Assembly: GCF_014522205.1 (NCBI RefSeq)
Contig: NZ_CP046884.1
Location: 868,001-932,000 of the forward strand
Source of the DNA: Corynebacterium poyangense
GTDB taxonomy: Bacteria; Actinomycetota; Actinomycetes; Mycobacteriales; Mycobacteriaceae
Reading direction: 5' to 3'
DNA: 64,000 bases
Below are positions 1 through 9,194 of the stretch, piece after piece (within the stretch, counting starts at the first letter, position 1; every line of letters begins with the position of its first letter). A model generated the notes under the pieces. It was not told the origin of the DNA and did not search any database. It worked only from the letters and a program-made list of their open reading frames with translations. Both the position numbers and the translations under genes were made by a program.

Positions 1-176
1 TATGAAGGTGAATCTTACTAAACCGAGAGAAGGTGTAAAAGTCTATAGCTTCCTTAAGTGTTAGCCGTGACCGTGGAGAATTAGTGAATTAACAGGTAAT
101 TCTCACAAGAATCTCTTAAAAAACTATGAAAAAGTTTTGCACTGTATGAGCGCTGAGGAATCGTGGGTGTGGGGAG
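1..176. other. Window edge, non-coding
   Basis: No supportable gene. It lies downstream of the ABC permease stop on the minus strand. An inverted repeat pairs GAGAATTA at 76-83 with TAATTCTC at 97-104, and a second pairs AAAACT at 120-125 with AGTTTT at 133-138. Either could help end the minus-strand operon, but neither has a clear G+C-rich stem and T-run, so a terminator is only a guess. Confidence 0.3.
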
Positions 177-974
177 CTAGTCGAGGGGTAGTTCGGCGCG
201 GGAGAAACTGTACAAGGAGGCGAAGATAAAGATGACAAGAAGGAGAAGGGAACTCACGATAGGAAGAAAGGAGGAATCGGTGGTGGTGTCTGTAGCGAGG
301 TGATGGGCGATGTCGCTGAGCCCAAAGGGAGTGTGGGTCTTAGCCCATGTCCACATTCCGCCGAGTTGGAAGAGGAAATACAACCCGAGGCCGGTGATGA
401 TATTGAGTCCTAGGGAACGTTTTATTCCGGTGGCGCAGTAGATAGCAGCACTGATGAGGCTGAAAATGAATCCCCATAGCATCGTCGCGCCCATGATTGG
501 GAGGAGGGGAGAATTATCGAAGAATAGTGTGGTGATGACCCCGGCTAGGAAAGCACCGATCAGAAAAATTATGAGAAAGGTGATGGTCGATACGAGGAAA
601 TGCGCGAGGGCAAAAGCAGGTCTGCTCAGGAAACGGCTCAGCAGAAAAGCTAAGGACCCGCTTCGGAAATCTCGTTGAGCGGATATCGATACCACAATCA
701 CGCCGCCGAGAACCAGTATTTGGTTGAGGTTTTTCACCCACGCCGTGTAGCTTTCTGGCCACGAAGCTGTGGGCATCTGATCGGAAAGTGTGCTTGCTAG
801 GGTTGGGTCTACCAGTGCAGACATAATTTCTTGACGATAGACCGTGGTGAGCACAGCGCTTAATGCCATCAGGAGAGCACAGCCGAGGAAGACATAAGTG
901 CTGAGAGACCGGATTTGTTGGACGGTGATTATTCGAATGATCCGGTAAAAACCTGCGAAACGAGAGGTAGGCAC
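177..974 (-). CDS. ABC transporter permease (ABC-2 type)
   Basis: Integral membrane protein of about 265 residues with roughly six hydrophobic segments. It is the likely membrane partner of the ATPase encoded directly upstream. The open frame extends to an ATG at 1019, but that start lies 44 bases inside the ATPase gene. A GTG at 974 is preceded by CAGGAG with five-base spacing and begins one base after the ATPase stop, so I prefer it. The gene is last in a PadR-DUF5808-PLDc_N-ATPase-permease operon. The substrate cannot be read from the sequence; regulated pairs of this kind often export drugs, peptides or lipids, which is inference here. Confidence 0.8.
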   Translation of the reverse strand: MPTSRFAGFYRIIRIITVQQIRSLSTYVFLGCALLMALSAVLTTVYRQEIMSALVDPTLASTLSDQMPTASWPESYTAWVKNLNQILVLGGVIVVSISAQRDFRSGSLAFLLSRFLSRPAFALAHFLVSTITFLIIFLIGAFLAGVITTLFFDNSPLLPIMGATMLWGFIFSLISAAIYCATGIKRSLGLNIITGLGLYFLFQLGGMWTWAKTHTPFGLSDIAHHLATDTTTDSSFLPIVSSLLLLVIFIFASLYSFSRAELPLD

Positions 975-975
975 G

Positions 976-1821
976 CTAACTCCTGATGGTAGATGATGAA
1001 AGCTGGATTTGAGCTTCATAGACCTGTTCTAGATTCTGTGTCCGGTGAGAAATCTGTGCGTCGTAGCCGTGTTGGCGAAGAAGTGCGACGACTTCTGAAG
1101 CGCGGTGCGTATTGACGGTGGTTGTGACATGGGAGAGCTGCTGTGCGGAAGAATCGAGAATGTCGGGAAGACTGCCTTGGGTGAGAAGCCGCCCGTGATG
1201 GAGCATTCCGACGTGGGTGCATACTTGTTCGACATCCGATAAGAGGTGCGAAGAAAAAAGGATGGTTACTAATCCGTGTAGCTCGGAGATAACATCGAGA
1301 ACCATTTTCCGTCCTAGGGGATCTAAGGCACTGGTTGGTTCGTCGAGGATGAGCAGATCTGGGCTATCGACCAGGACGGCGGCAATTCCTAACCGCTGCT
1401 TCATGCCTCGGGAAAAACCACCTACTCTGCCCTGGGCATGGCGGAGACCAACGAGATCGAGGAGATCATGGGCGCGTTGAGCGGCGAGATCGTGAGGGAT
1501 ACCGCTGATGCTGGCTAAGGTGATTAATGCGTCGAGAGGACGAAGCCAAGGAAAAAGCTCCGGCACATCGGGGAGGAATCCCAGCCCTTTAATGGGGGTT
1601 GCGGGCAAAGTTCCCCGTGCGGTTCCTAGAACTTCGGCGCTGCCACTGGTGGCTGATAAAAAGCCCAGCAAGATATTGATGGTGGTGGTCTTCCCAGATC
1701 CATTAGCGCCGATGAACCCATAAATGCTGTGTCGGGGGACTGTGAGATTAAGGTCGTCGAGTACACGGTGTTGTCCAAATTCTTTCATCAAGCCGGTTGT
1801 GCTAATGACAGGTTGATCCAT
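976..1821 (-). CDS. ABC transporter ATP-binding protein
   Basis: Nucleotide-binding subunit of 281 residues. Walker A is GANGSGKT at 38-45. The signature is FSRGMKQR at 136-143, a variant of LSGGQ common in ABC-2 exporters. Walker B is LLILDEP at 156-162. The C-terminal ~80 residues form the extra domain usual in drug- and antibiotic-exporter ATPases. It is followed one base later by the permease gene, so the two probably form one transporter. It is the fourth gene of the PadR operon and is likely repressed with it. The substrate is unknown. Confidence 0.92.
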   Translation of the reverse strand: MDQPVISTTGLMKEFGQHRVLDDLNLTVPRHSIYGFIGANGSGKTTTINILLGFLSATSGSAEVLGTARGTLPATPIKGLGFLPDVPELFPWLRPLDALITLASISGIPHDLAAQRAHDLLDLVGLRHAQGRVGGFSRGMKQRLGIAAVLVDSPDLLILDEPTSALDPLGRKMVLDVISELHGLVTILFSSHLLSDVEQVCTHVGMLHHGRLLTQGSLPDILDSSAQQLSHVTTTVNTHRASEVVALLRQHGYDAQISHRTQNLEQVYEAQIQLSSSTIRS

Positions 1822-1823
1822 TG

Positions 1824-2144
1824 CTAATCCTGGGGATACAGAGAAGAAATTGTCGTATGCGTGGAACGAGAGTGCTGATATTGCCCGGCGTGTTGCTCAA
1901 AAACCTGGTTAGCGGACTCGTTATGCCTGTGTCTTTTGAGGCATACGAGGAAAATGATGGGGCCGGGAATCTGGCCGCACAGAATAATGATGAACCACAC
2001 CCCAGGCTGGAGGCCGAGGATATGATCGTCGCGATGGCGCCATAGCAGGATTAGGCTTAGGATCATCAGACCTAGTTGGATAACCACTAAAGCGATAAGC
2101 GGGATTTGTAGTTCTGGCGATATGTCACTGATGTGAACGTGCAT
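1824..2144 (-). CDS. Small membrane protein, PLDc_N-like
   Basis: A 106-residue protein with two hydrophobic segments (about residues 15-36 and 48-68). The second contains W-F-I-I-I...G-P-I-I-F-L, resembling the phospholipase D nuclease N-terminal (PLDc_N) family of two-TM proteins, which often sit beside ABC exporters in Actinobacteria. It has no catalytic PLD domain. The gene starts inside the 3' end of the upstream DUF5808 gene and ends two bases before the ATPase start, so it is translationally coupled. It could be an accessory subunit of the exporter. Confidence 0.7.
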   Translation of the reverse strand: MHVHISDISPELQIPLIALVVIQLGLMILSLILLWRHRDDHILGLQPGVWFIIILCGQIPGPIIFLVCLKRHRHNESANQVFEQHAGQYQHSRSTHTTISSLYPQD

Positions 2145-2832
2145 TTTTTTGGTTCCTTAACTCACGATCAAGATGATGCAAAGCGGATTTCACGATCCCG
2201 ACACACAAGGCAGTGCTAAGTACCGGAGCAAGGATTAAGCCCGCGGCAGCAGAGACGGGGCGTCGAGCTGAAGATGGTGGAATCCGGTAGCTAGCTAGCG
2301 CGTTGAGGATGAGCGCTAGCTGTAAACTAACGACCTCGGCGGATGACACTAATTCGGGGTAGGAACTTGTTTTTTCCGGTCCCGGAGCCGGAGAGGAAAA
2401 AGCATAAAATAACAGCGCCGAATTTGCGATGAGGGTGTGAAGCGCCATCTTGTTCCCGGAGGTGCGGTGTCGAGGCTTTCCACTGAGTCCCCAATTACTG
2501 ATGACTTGAGGTTTCTGTGATAGTTTCCAGGCGCAGGCATGGATAATGCAAGTATTTAGCCACGGAGTTAGGTGGGCGGCGGTATAAATCTTTTGCGGAA
2601 TATAGGTAGCAAGATCCGGAATGGAGTCATCGGGGCGAATCATGCCAAGTCGGACAGCTACTGCGCCTAGGTTAAGGTCCCATCCAACACCTAGCCGTCG
2701 AGGGATGAAAAAATGAGGATTTTCTGGTTCAAAGCTTCGTAATCTCGACTCTGAGGTAAGTCCCGACATACCTCCTACGGGAATACCTGCGATACGAAGA
2801 ATGCCGTCGTCATGGCGTCGAATAATGTTCAT
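2125..2832 (-). CDS. DUF5808-like membrane protein
   Basis: About 235 residues. The N-terminal part carries NPHFFIPRRLGVGWDLNLG at about residues 38-56, resembling the DUF5808 motif seen beside PadR and GntR regulators. Hydrophobic segments follow. The frame opens at 2907, inside padR, but ATG 2832 has GGAAGGG upstream and lies five bases after the padR stop, so it is the better start. It overlaps the next gene by 20 bases. The function is unknown; its place in the operon suggests a membrane accessory to the ABC exporter. Confidence 0.7.
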   Translation of the reverse strand: MNIIRRHDDGILRIAGIPVGGMSGLTSESRLRSFEPENPHFFIPRRLGVGWDLNLGAVAVRLGMIRPDDSIPDLATYIPQKIYTAAHLTPWLNTCIIHACAWKLSQKPQVISNWGLSGKPRHRTSGNKMALHTLIANSALLFYAFSSPAPGPEKTSSYPELVSSAEVVSLQLALILNALASYRIPPSSARRPVSAAAGLILAPVLSTALCVGIVKSALHHLDRELRNQKNARSHQ

Positions 2833-2837
2833 ATTGA

Positions 2838-3179
2838 CTATTCCCTTCCTTCCGATTGGCGACGCGGGGCCTGCACCCAAGCCACCACGGCGCTCAGTTT
2901 TTCCCACTCGCTATAAAGTGCCTGAAGCCGAGCAACGCCAGCAGGAGTAATGTGATAAATCTTTCGCGGTGGACCAGAAGGGGACTCCTCCCAGTCAGTG
3001 CTCAGAAGTTTCGCCTTCTTTAGACGGCTGAGCAGGGGATAGAGAGTGCCGCTCGACACCTCTAAACCCGCCTCATGATTCATCCGAGCCACTAAAGCAC
3101 CGCCATATGCTGACTGTTTTTCTAAAGTGCCTAAGACAATGAGCTCCAAGGCGCCTTTACGCAATTGAGATTCAGCCAT
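2838..3179 (-). CDS. PadR family transcriptional regulator
   Basis: A 113-residue winged-helix protein beginning MAESQLRKGALELIVLG. It has the PadR signatures VSSGTLYPLLSRL (recognition helix region) and GPPRKIYHITPAG (wing). The frame extends upstream to 3269, but the family N-terminus and the AAAGGA upstream favour ATG 3179. It is the first gene of a five-gene operon encoding an ABC exporter. Inverted repeats overlap the promoter just upstream, which fits autorepression relieved by a ligand, as is usual for PadR proteins. The ligand is unknown. Confidence 0.9.
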   Translation of the reverse strand: MAESQLRKGALELIVLGTLEKQSAYGGALVARMNHEAGLEVSSGTLYPLLSRLKKAKLLSTDWEESPSGPPRKIYHITPAGVARLQALYSEWEKLSAVVAWVQAPRRQSEGRE

Positions 3180-3197
3180 CTTTTTCCTTTGTTTTAA

Positions 3198-3242
3198 CAG
3201 GTAGCTTGTAATACATACTACCTGGCATAGTGAGTATGTCAA
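3198..3242 (-). promoter_or_regulatory. PadR operon promoter with operator-like repeats
   Basis: On the minus strand TTGACA (3242-3237) is followed 16 bases later by TAGTAT (3220-3215), a good promoter spacing. CAGGTAG at 3198-3204 pairs with CTACCTG at 3218-3224. A second pair is ACATAC at 3213-3218 with GTATGT at 3234-3239. The repeats cover the -10 and -35 boxes, as expected for a repressor site. The assignment to PadR is inferred from position. Confidence 0.6.
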
Positions 3243-3299
3243 CCTGGGCATCGAGCCCAGCTGGCTCAACCGGCGAGCTATCCTACTCGCACAGCGGAC

Positions 3300-4139
3300 T
3301 TAGGCTTTTTCAAAACAGAAGCGGTGGGCAATTTCTCCAAGCCCATCAATCGTGATCCGCAATTGATCATTATGCGCAATGTATCGCTGAGGGGAGCGCG
3401 CATGGCCTACCCCGCCGGGAGTGCCGGTAGCGATGACATCTCCGGCGCGCAGAGGATAGAGGTGACTGATAAATTCAACCAACTTTTCTGGACTAAAAAC
3501 CAGGTCATCAGTGGCGGCAGATTGCATTTCCGTCTCGTTAAGGAAGGTATGAAGTTGCCCCCCAGGAGACCAAGAATCAGTCGTGGTAAGCCAAGGACCA
3601 AAACCGGCACTACTTTCTAGGGATTTACCCTGGTGCCATTGCAAAGTACGATTTTGAAACTCTCGGTTTGTCGCGTCATTGATGACCGCGTACCCGGCGA
3701 TATAGTCAGCGGCATTGTGTTCACGTACACGTCGAGCATCCTTAGCAATAATGACTGCTAGCTCGCCCTCCCAGTCTATGGTTGATTGAGCCCAGGGAGC
3801 GATGGAAATTTCGTCATAGGGCCCAGCCAATGCCTCGGCAAATTTTATAAAGAGAGTAGGGACATCGGGCAGATCATGCCCCATTTCCTGGATGTGATTG
3901 GCGTAATTGAGACCAACGCAAATAATCTTATCCGGATGCGGGATCACCGGTGCTAAATCAGTTTTATTGATTTTCAGTGGTTGACTATCTGCATTGGCGG
4001 CAATATCGCGCCACTTGTCCTCACGAAGTAGAGCTTTGACATCGGGATATTCAGGAAGAGGAGTAATAAGAAGGCGGTCGGGGTCCTCAACTCGGGCCGC
4101 TATAGTACCGTCGGACGTTCTGATAGTAGCTAGACGCAT
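3300..4139 (-). CDS. Fumarylacetoacetate hydrolase family protein
   Basis: A 279-residue enzyme of the FAH superfamily (hydrolases, isomerases or decarboxylases of 2-oxo acids). The metal-binding acidic set is visible: E124 and E126 in DWEGELAV and D155 in INDATNRE. The substrate loop GKSLESSAGFGPW lies at about 161-173, and GTPGGVG sits near the C-terminus. It lacks the extra N-terminal domain of true FAH, so it is more like fumarylpyruvate hydrolase or oxaloacetate decarboxylase types. It follows pth on the minus strand with a ~54-base gap. The substrate is not predictable from neighbours. Confidence 0.85.
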   Translation of the reverse strand: MRLATIRTSDGTIAARVEDPDRLLITPLPEYPDVKALLREDKWRDIAANADSQPLKINKTDLAPVIPHPDKIICVGLNYANHIQEMGHDLPDVPTLFIKFAEALAGPYDEISIAPWAQSTIDWEGELAVIIAKDARRVREHNAADYIAGYAVINDATNREFQNRTLQWHQGKSLESSAGFGPWLTTTDSWSPGGQLHTFLNETEMQSAATDDLVFSPEKLVEFISHLYPLRAGDVIATGTPGGVGHARSPQRYIAHNDQLRITIDGLGEIAHRFCFEKA

Positions 4140-4193
4140 AGCACAATCTCCTCACTTTTCGGTTGTTGCTCGCAGATTACCGGAACTTAGTTC

Positions 4194-4751
4194 CTAACTG
4201 TGACCGTGAAGATAATCTTCTACGGCATCAACTGCGTTGGCGCAGATAATAGGTAACTCCGCGCGTTCGTTTTTATTAAAGGGTTGGAGCACAAATTTCG
4301 CCGGATCCATCCGTCCGGGTGGTCGGCCTATTCCTATAGAAACGCGAACATAATCGCGGCTTTTTAAGCTACGCGAAACTGACTTTAACCCGTTATGTCC
4401 GTGATCTCCGCCGCCTAGCCGAATTTTTATGTCGCCAAACGGTAATTCCAATTCATCGTGAATAATAACTAGGTGATTTAGAGGGATTTTAAAGAAATCT
4501 ACTAATCCGGCTACCGGAGTTCCGGAAAGATTCATCGCAGTTCGAGTGCGTGCGATTATTGCCTTGGGGCCGCCAGGGGAGAGGAAAAAATCGGCAGTTT
4601 CGGTATTGGTCCGACGGTGAACTGACAAGTTCGTGCCTGGATGTCGTGATAGTAGCTCTGCGATGGAGAGGGCGCCAATGTTGTGGCGGGTAGAGACATA
4701 GCGAGGGCCGGGGTTCCCTAGCCCGACGATGAGGAAAGAAGAAAAATGCAC
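4194..4751 (-). CDS. pth: Peptidyl-tRNA hydrolase
   Basis: Releases tRNA from peptidyl-tRNAs that fall off the ribosome, in the cytoplasm. The 185-residue length is typical. Conserved features are VGLGNPG at 9-15 (N12), the catalytic histidine H23 in TRHNIG, MNLSG at 73-77, HDELELP with D99, and GHNGLKS at 118-124. It lies downstream of rplY, separated by a likely terminator, and upstream of the FAH-family gene. The rplY-pth neighbourhood is common in Gram-positive bacteria and supports the call. Confidence 0.96.
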   Translation of the reverse strand: MHFSSFLIVGLGNPGPRYVSTRHNIGALSIAELLSRHPGTNLSVHRRTNTETADFFLSPGGPKAIIARTRTAMNLSGTPVAGLVDFFKIPLNHLVIIHDELELPFGDIKIRLGGGDHGHNGLKSVSRSLKSRDYVRVSIGIGRPPGRMDPAKFVLQPFNKNERAELPIICANAVDAVEDYLHGHS

Positions 4752-4781
4752 CTCGGTATCTTCTCATAAAAATAGGGGAAA

Positions 4782-4821
4782 GCCCCAGGCCTCTTTCTGA
4801 AAGCAAAAGCGATCCTGGGGC
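4782..4821 (-). terminator. Terminator after rplY
   Basis: GCCCCAGG at 4782-4789 pairs with CCTGGGGC at 4814-4821, giving an eight-base G+C-rich stem 28 bases past the rplY stop. On the minus strand the stem is followed by CTTTCCCCTATTTTT. The loop is long (24 bases), so it may be partial, letting some transcripts reach pth. Confidence 0.65.
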
Positions 4822-4849
4822 GTGCGTCCTAGTGAGAGGACGAGAAGGA

Positions 4850-5500
4850 TTAGGATTCCTCAGACTGGTCCGACTCCTCGGTGGCTTCCACCTCAGAGGC
4901 GTCAGTTTCTTCGGCTTCCTCAGCGGCTTCTTCTTCAGACTCCTCAGGCTCTTCTGGCTCAGGATAGGAGATAGACGCGATGATAGTTTCCGGATCAGCA
5001 ACCAGAGTTACACCACCAGGCATTTGAACCTCGGAGGCATGAACCACGGTGTTGACTTCGAGTCCTTCAATGGAAACGGAAATTTCTTCCGGAATGTTAA
5101 GAACATCAGCTTCAACCAGAAGAACATCAGCATCCTGGATAGCGATGGTGCCGTCAGCAGGCTCGCCTTCCAGAACAATCGGAACCTCAACCTCAACCTT
5201 TTCGCCACGCTTAATGGCTAGGAGGTCAGCGTGATCAATATCAAGAGTGAGGACATTTTGGTCAATGTTCTTCACCATGGTCAGGTGCTTTTCACCCGCA
5301 ACATCAATTTCCAGAACTGCGTTGACACCATTGTTACGAACAACAGCGGTGAACTCGAGAATATCCAGCGCAATGTGGATGGGGTCAGTTTCTGGCCCAT
5401 AAATAACGGCAGGAATCTTCCAGGACCGACGAAGACGTCGGGCAGCGCCCTTGCCGAATTCAGTGCGCTCAGCAGCTTCCAAAGTAGGGTACTTAGCCAT
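4850..5500 (-). CDS. rplY: 50S ribosomal protein L25 / general stress protein Ctc
   Basis: A 216-residue CTC-type L25, which binds 5S rRNA. The N-terminal L25 domain begins MAKYPTLEAAERTEFGKG and includes AVIYGPETDPIHIALD. A TL5-type beta domain follows, then a very acidic tail rich in E, S and A over the last ~45 residues. The frame opens further upstream at 5632, but ATG 5500 has the family N-terminus and AAGGAG upstream. It sits between prs (upstream) and pth, as in many Gram-positives. Confidence 0.95.
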   Translation of the reverse strand: MAKYPTLEAAERTEFGKGAARRLRRSWKIPAVIYGPETDPIHIALDILEFTAVVRNNGVNAVLEIDVAGEKHLTMVKNIDQNVLTLDIDHADLLAIKRGEKVEVEVPIVLEGEPADGTIAIQDADVLLVEADVLNIPEEISVSIEGLEVNTVVHASEVQMPGGVTLVADPETIIASISYPEPEEPEESEEEAAEEAEETDASEVEATEESDQSEES

Positions 5501-5575
5501 GGCTTTAAAACTCCTTGAACTAGCTTTGTCAGATTGATCGTTCGCAAGCCCAAGTGATAACAGCCGAAATAACAC

Positions 5576-5613
5576 GAGCCTGCGGCCGACCCTCTCGTCG
5601 AGTCGTCGCAGGC
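5576..5613. repeat. Inverted repeat upstream of rplY
   Basis: AGCCTGCG at 5576-5583 pairs with CGCAGGCT at 5606-5613, an eight-base perfect stem with a 22-base loop, about 75 bases upstream of the rplY start. There is no T-run on either side, so it is not a plain terminator. It may be a leader hairpin in the rplY mRNA, which is a guess. Confidence 0.4.
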
Positions 5614-5793
5614 TGAAGCATGAGACTACCATCGCGTCGATAACGGCTGTGCAGGATCACTAGGGAACACTATTGACAGCCCTCGCCGAGACGGAAAAAT
5701 ACTAGCATGCCGCTATGGAGATATTCAAGCTGCATAACGTTGTGTCATAACCGCCGTAGAGATGCCTCAGCGGGCGCACCCACTAGGAAAGAG

Positions 5794-5811
5794 CCTACTA
5801 TATAAAGTAGG
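5794..5811. promoter_or_regulatory. Operator-like palindrome before TetR gene
   Basis: An 18-base palindrome, CCTACT-ATATAA-AGTAGG, lies about 50 bases upstream of the TetR start at 5862. TATATAA inside it could serve as a -10 box. This arrangement fits autoregulation by the downstream TetR protein. Binding is inferred only from position and symmetry. Confidence 0.45.
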
Positions 5812-5861
5812 TGAGTCTGTGATTATTTACACGATAGTTAAATTTGTGAAATAGTGGTGGG

Positions 5862-6521
5862 GTGGTTGCCGCAGATTCCCGCTCCTATACTCGATCCAAA
5901 AAATATGCGCGTCGGCCGGATCCCAGGAGGCTGAGGAATCGAGTTGCTTTACATCAAGCAGCATTGACGTTGGCGGAAAAACACGGACTCGAGTTCACTA
6001 TCGATGATGTTGCTGGTACTGCCGGCGTGTCTCGTCGTACTTTCTTTAATCACTTTGCCACCAAACTGGACGCAATCTTGAATTGTGGACTGAATGATAG
6101 CCATGTGTGTTATCAAGAGGCCTTTTTGGCTGGAGATTTTGCCCGCGAAGGGCGAAATGTTGTAGAAGAGTTGCTGATGATGGACCAGGAGCTGGATAAG
6201 CAACGCTGCCTTGGAAATGGGATAGGCTGGTCTACCAGAATTCATGACCTTGTCCTGCGGGAAGAAAAGCTGCGACAGCATCTGTGGAAAACTATCCAAG
6301 CTGAGCGAGCTAGCCGTATTCGGCTAGTTCGAGCCAGATACCCGGAACTTGACGAGGACACAGCGTGGCTAGCTGTTCGCCTGGCCGAATCCATCATCCT
6401 TTTTTCGCTAGAAAACCCAGGACCTAATCAAGACACCACGCATACTCTTCTGCCTCGACCGGAACGTCAGCGGTTTTTCTACGAGACCTGTACCGCCCTT
6501 CTTCAACCGCGGGCTCAATAA
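5862..6521 (+). CDS. TetR family transcriptional regulator (orphan)
   Basis: A 219-residue regulator with an N-terminal helix-turn-helix (FTIDDVAGTAGVSRRTFFNHF, about residues 46-66). The first ~30 residues are basic. The start is GTG 5862, with a G-rich stretch but no clear ribosome site upstream, so it is tentative. Its HTH resembles that of the TetR protein at 40770-41435, which controls a DHA2 pump. Here no transporter is adjacent: prs is convergent and rplY divergent. The target is unknown, probably itself through the palindrome at 5794. Confidence 0.85.
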   Translation: MVAADSRSYTRSKKYARRPDPRRLRNRVALHQAALTLAEKHGLEFTIDDVAGTAGVSRRTFFNHFATKLDAILNCGLNDSHVCYQEAFLAGDFAREGRNVVEELLMMDQELDKQRCLGNGIGWSTRIHDLVLREEKLRQHLWKTIQAERASRIRLVRARYPELDEDTAWLAVRLAESIILFSLENPGPNQDTTHTLLPRPERQRFFYETCTALLQPRAQ

Positions 6522-6524
6522 AAA

Positions 6525-6573
6525 CTCGCCTTGGTGTTCCAGGGTGTACCTGAACCAAGGCGAGCGTTGTTTT
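6525..6573. terminator. Bidirectional terminator between tetR and prs
   Basis: CTCGCCTTGG at 6525-6534 pairs perfectly with CCAAGGCGAG at 6555-6564. GTTGTTTT follows on the plus strand, and on the minus strand the stem is followed by TTTTTATTG. It sits between two convergent genes and probably serves both. Confidence 0.85.
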
Positions 6574-6591
6574 CAACTATTCTTCAGCCAC

Positions 6592-7569
6592 TTAGGCTTG
6601 GCCTTCGAAAAGGGTGGTGACAGAACCGTTTTCGAAGATTTCACTGATGGTGCGAGCTACTAGAGGTGCGATGGACAGCACCGTCAAGTTATCCCATCCT
6701 TCAGTATTTTGGGGCAGGGTGTTGGTGGTAATGACCTCTTCGGCTCCGCATTGGCTAAGACGTTCCCGGGCTGGGTCAGAAAACACACCGTGGGTGCAGG
6801 CGATAATGACGGAATTAGCTCCGGCTTCTTTGAGGATCTTACAAGCCCCGGCAATAGTTCCGCCGGTATCAATCATGTCATCTAGCAGGACACAATCTTT
6901 ACCCGAGACATCGCCAACCACCCGGTTGGAAACAACTTCATTGGCGACATCAACACTACGGGTCTTGTGAACAAAGGCCATCGGTGCATCGTTGAGGGTA
7001 TTTGCCCATTTCTCTGCTACTTTAACCCGGCCGGCATCAGGAGACACCACGCAAATATTATCGAGGGAATACTTCGACGTGATGTACTCGGTGAGAATAG
7101 GCATGGCGTGCATGTGATCGACCGGTCCATCAAAGAAACCCTGGATCTGGTCGGTGTGTAAATCAACCGAGACAATACGATCCGCACCTGCAGCGGCGAG
7201 CAAATCAGCAACAAGACGAGCGGAAATCGGCTCACGGCCTCGATGCTTCTTATCCTGACGGGCATAGGGATAAAACGGCAACACTGCCGTAATCCGCTTA
7301 GCTGAACCGCGCTTGAGGGCGTCGATCATAATGAGCTGTTCCATCAACCACTTATTCAACGGCTGCGTATGGGATTGGAGAACAAAACAGTCTGAACCGC
7401 GCACGGATTCTTCAAAGCGAACAAAGATCTCTCCGTTTGCGAAATCGCGGGCAGTGGTGGGCGTTAGCTCAATGCCAAGCTCTTTGGCCACGGCCTCACC
7501 TAGTTCCGGGTGAGCACGCCCGGAAAAGAGCATGAGATTTTTATGGGTTTGCTTCCAGTGGGCGGTCAT
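6592..7569 (-). CDS. prs: Ribose-phosphate pyrophosphokinase
   Basis: Makes PRPP from ribose 5-phosphate and ATP for purine, pyrimidine, histidine, tryptophan and NAD synthesis, and in this lineage also for arabinogalactan precursors. It has 325 residues, the usual length. The ATP-binding flexible loop lies in [15 protein letters not shown] at about 103-117, the metal site is [13 protein letters not shown] at 135-147, and the PRPP loop is DDMIDTGGT at 230-238. It overlaps the end of glmU by four bases, so the two are translationally coupled, as is usual in Actinobacteria. Confidence 0.97.
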   Translation of the reverse strand: MTAHWKQTHKNLMLFSGRAHPELGEAVAKELGIELTPTTARDFANGEIFVRFEESVRGSDCFVLQSHTQPLNKWLMEQLIMIDALKRGSAKRITAVLPFYPYARQDKKHRGREPISARLVADLLAAAGADRIVSVDLHTDQIQGFFDGPVDHMHAMPILTEYITSKYSLDNICVVSPDAGRVKVAEKWANTLNDAPMAFVHKTRSVDVANEVVSNRVVGDVSGKDCVLLDDMIDTGGTIAGACKILKEAGANSVIIACTHGVFSDPARERLSQCGAEEVITTNTLPQNTEGWDNLTVLSIAPLVARTISEIFENGSVTTLFEGQA

Positions 7570-9077
7570 GGCTGGGGTGTCTCGCCTTCCTGATCGGTAG
7601 ATTCTCGTTGACTGGAATGTGCGGCTTCGGCCGCTTTAGCGGCTGGGGTTCCCGGACGTTTCCGAGTCACCCATCCCTCGATATTGCGCTGTCGTCCACC
7701 GGAGACAACGAGCGCACCCGGGGGGACGTCGTCCTTGATAACTGTACCTGCTCCCGAATAAGCACCATCACCCACGGTGACGGGTGCGATGAACATTGTG
7801 TCAGAACCCGTCCGGACATGGGATCCCACCGTTGTGTGGTGCTTGTTCACTCCGTCATAATTCACAAAGACTGAAGAAGCCCCAATGTTCGAGTATTCGC
7901 CGATGGTCGCATCACCAACATACGTCAAATGGGGAACCTTGGAGCCACGACCGATTTGCGCATTCTTCGCCTCGACAAAGCCGCCGAGTTTACCTTCTTC
8001 GCCCAGCTCAGTGCCGGGACGAAGATAAGTGAACGGACCGACGTGTGCGCGAGCCCCGATGATCGAATCGCTACCGTGGGTCCGAATCACATTAGCTGAG
8101 GCGCCCACCTTGACGTTACGCAATGTGGTATCTGGGCCGATTTCTGCCCCCGAACCAATCTCTGTCGTACCCCATAGCTGAGTGCTGGGGTGAATGGTGA
8201 CATCTGATTCAATCTGAACATCTACCCCTATCCAGGTGGTCAGGGGATCAACCACGGTGACTCCATTGCGCATTGCCGCTTCCACAGTCCGCCGGTTTAA
8301 CTCCCGTCCGGCAGCAGCTAGCTGCACTCGATCATTAACCCCAGCCAGTTCTCGGGGGTCAGCGGCACGGTGGGCCCGCACTGGGTGTCCGTCGGAGCGG
8401 GCGATCCCTAATACATCAGTGAGGTAGAGCTCTCCTTGAGCATTATTGGAGTCTAAGCGGGTAAGAGCTTCTCTTAAGATGGCAGCGTCGAAGGCAAAAA
8501 CACCGGAGTTTACTTCCTGGATTGCTTGAGTTGCTGGATCGGCATCTTTTTGTTCCACAATGGCGGTGACCTCACCCTCATTGTTACGAACGATTCGGCC
8601 ATATCCCGTTGGATCATCGACCACCATGGTTAATACCGTGACGGCGGTAGGGACCTCAGTGTGCGCCTGATAGAGCTGGTGCAAGGTCTGAGCTTGTAAT
8701 AAGGGCACATCCGCATTGGTCACGATGACGGTGCCCTGAAAATCAGCTAAGGGTGTTAATCCGCATTGGACCGCGTGTCCAGTGCCATGCTGCTGTTCTT
8801 GAACCGCACTGAAGATCTCCCGGTCCAGTTCTTTCGCCACGGTCTCGACGGCCGGAATAACCTGATCCCGACCGTGTCCAACCACGGCGACAATATGCTC
8901 TGGATCAATACCGGCAGCGGCGTAGAGACTGTGCGACAGTAAAGAGCGCCCCCCAATTTCATGAAGAGTTTTAGGAAGCGCAGATTTCATCCGGGTTCCT
9001 TGGCCAGCGGCCAGGACCACGACGGCACAAGAATGAGCGGACTGCGGAGCCACAGTCTCGGACGATGGAGTGCTCAC
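7566..9077 (-). CDS. glmU: Bifunctional GlcNAc-1-P uridyltransferase / GlcN-1-P acetyltransferase
   Basis: Makes UDP-GlcNAc, the precursor of peptidoglycan and mycothiol. It has 503 residues. The N-terminal nucleotidyltransferase carries [11 protein letters not shown]...PKTLHEIGG at about 23-43. The C-terminal half has left-handed beta-helix hexapeptide repeats with acetyltransferase residues around [19 protein letters not shown] and [15 protein letters not shown] hydrophilic tail of ~30 residues ends the protein. It forms a glmU-prs operon by four-base overlap and lies downstream of tRNA-Gln on the same strand. Confidence 0.97.
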   Translation of the reverse strand: MSTPSSETVAPQSAHSCAVVVLAAGQGTRMKSALPKTLHEIGGRSLLSHSLYAAAGIDPEHIVAVVGHGRDQVIPAVETVAKELDREIFSAVQEQQHGTGHAVQCGLTPLADFQGTVIVTNADVPLLQAQTLHQLYQAHTEVPTAVTVLTMVVDDPTGYGRIVRNNEGEVTAIVEQKDADPATQAIQEVNSGVFAFDAAILREALTRLDSNNAQGELYLTDVLGIARSDGHPVRAHRAADPRELAGVNDRVQLAAAGRELNRRTVEAAMRNGVTVVDPLTTWIGVDVQIESDVTIHPSTQLWGTTEIGSGAEIGPDTTLRNVKVGASANVIRTHGSDSIIGARAHVGPFTYLRPGTELGEEGKLGGFVEAKNAQIGRGSKVPHLTYVGDATIGEYSNIGASSVFVNYDGVNKHHTTVGSHVRTGSDTMFIAPVTVGDGAYSGAGTVIKDDVPPGALVVSGGRQRNIEGWVTRKRPGTPAAKAAEAAHSSQRESTDQEGETPQP

Positions 9078-9194
9078 AGCTGGTGTCTACCTCCAAGGTA
9101 GGGGAATAGGTTCACCGCATCAGCATAACTAACCAGAACTTTGCGGCCTGCGCCGGATCATGTAAAACCCCGAAACCCCGAACCGAAAACTTTG

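Noticed and set aside
454..678. Plus-strand open frame within the ABC permease
   Set aside because: It lies antisense to a well-supported gene, has no ribosome site and encodes a basic low-complexity product.
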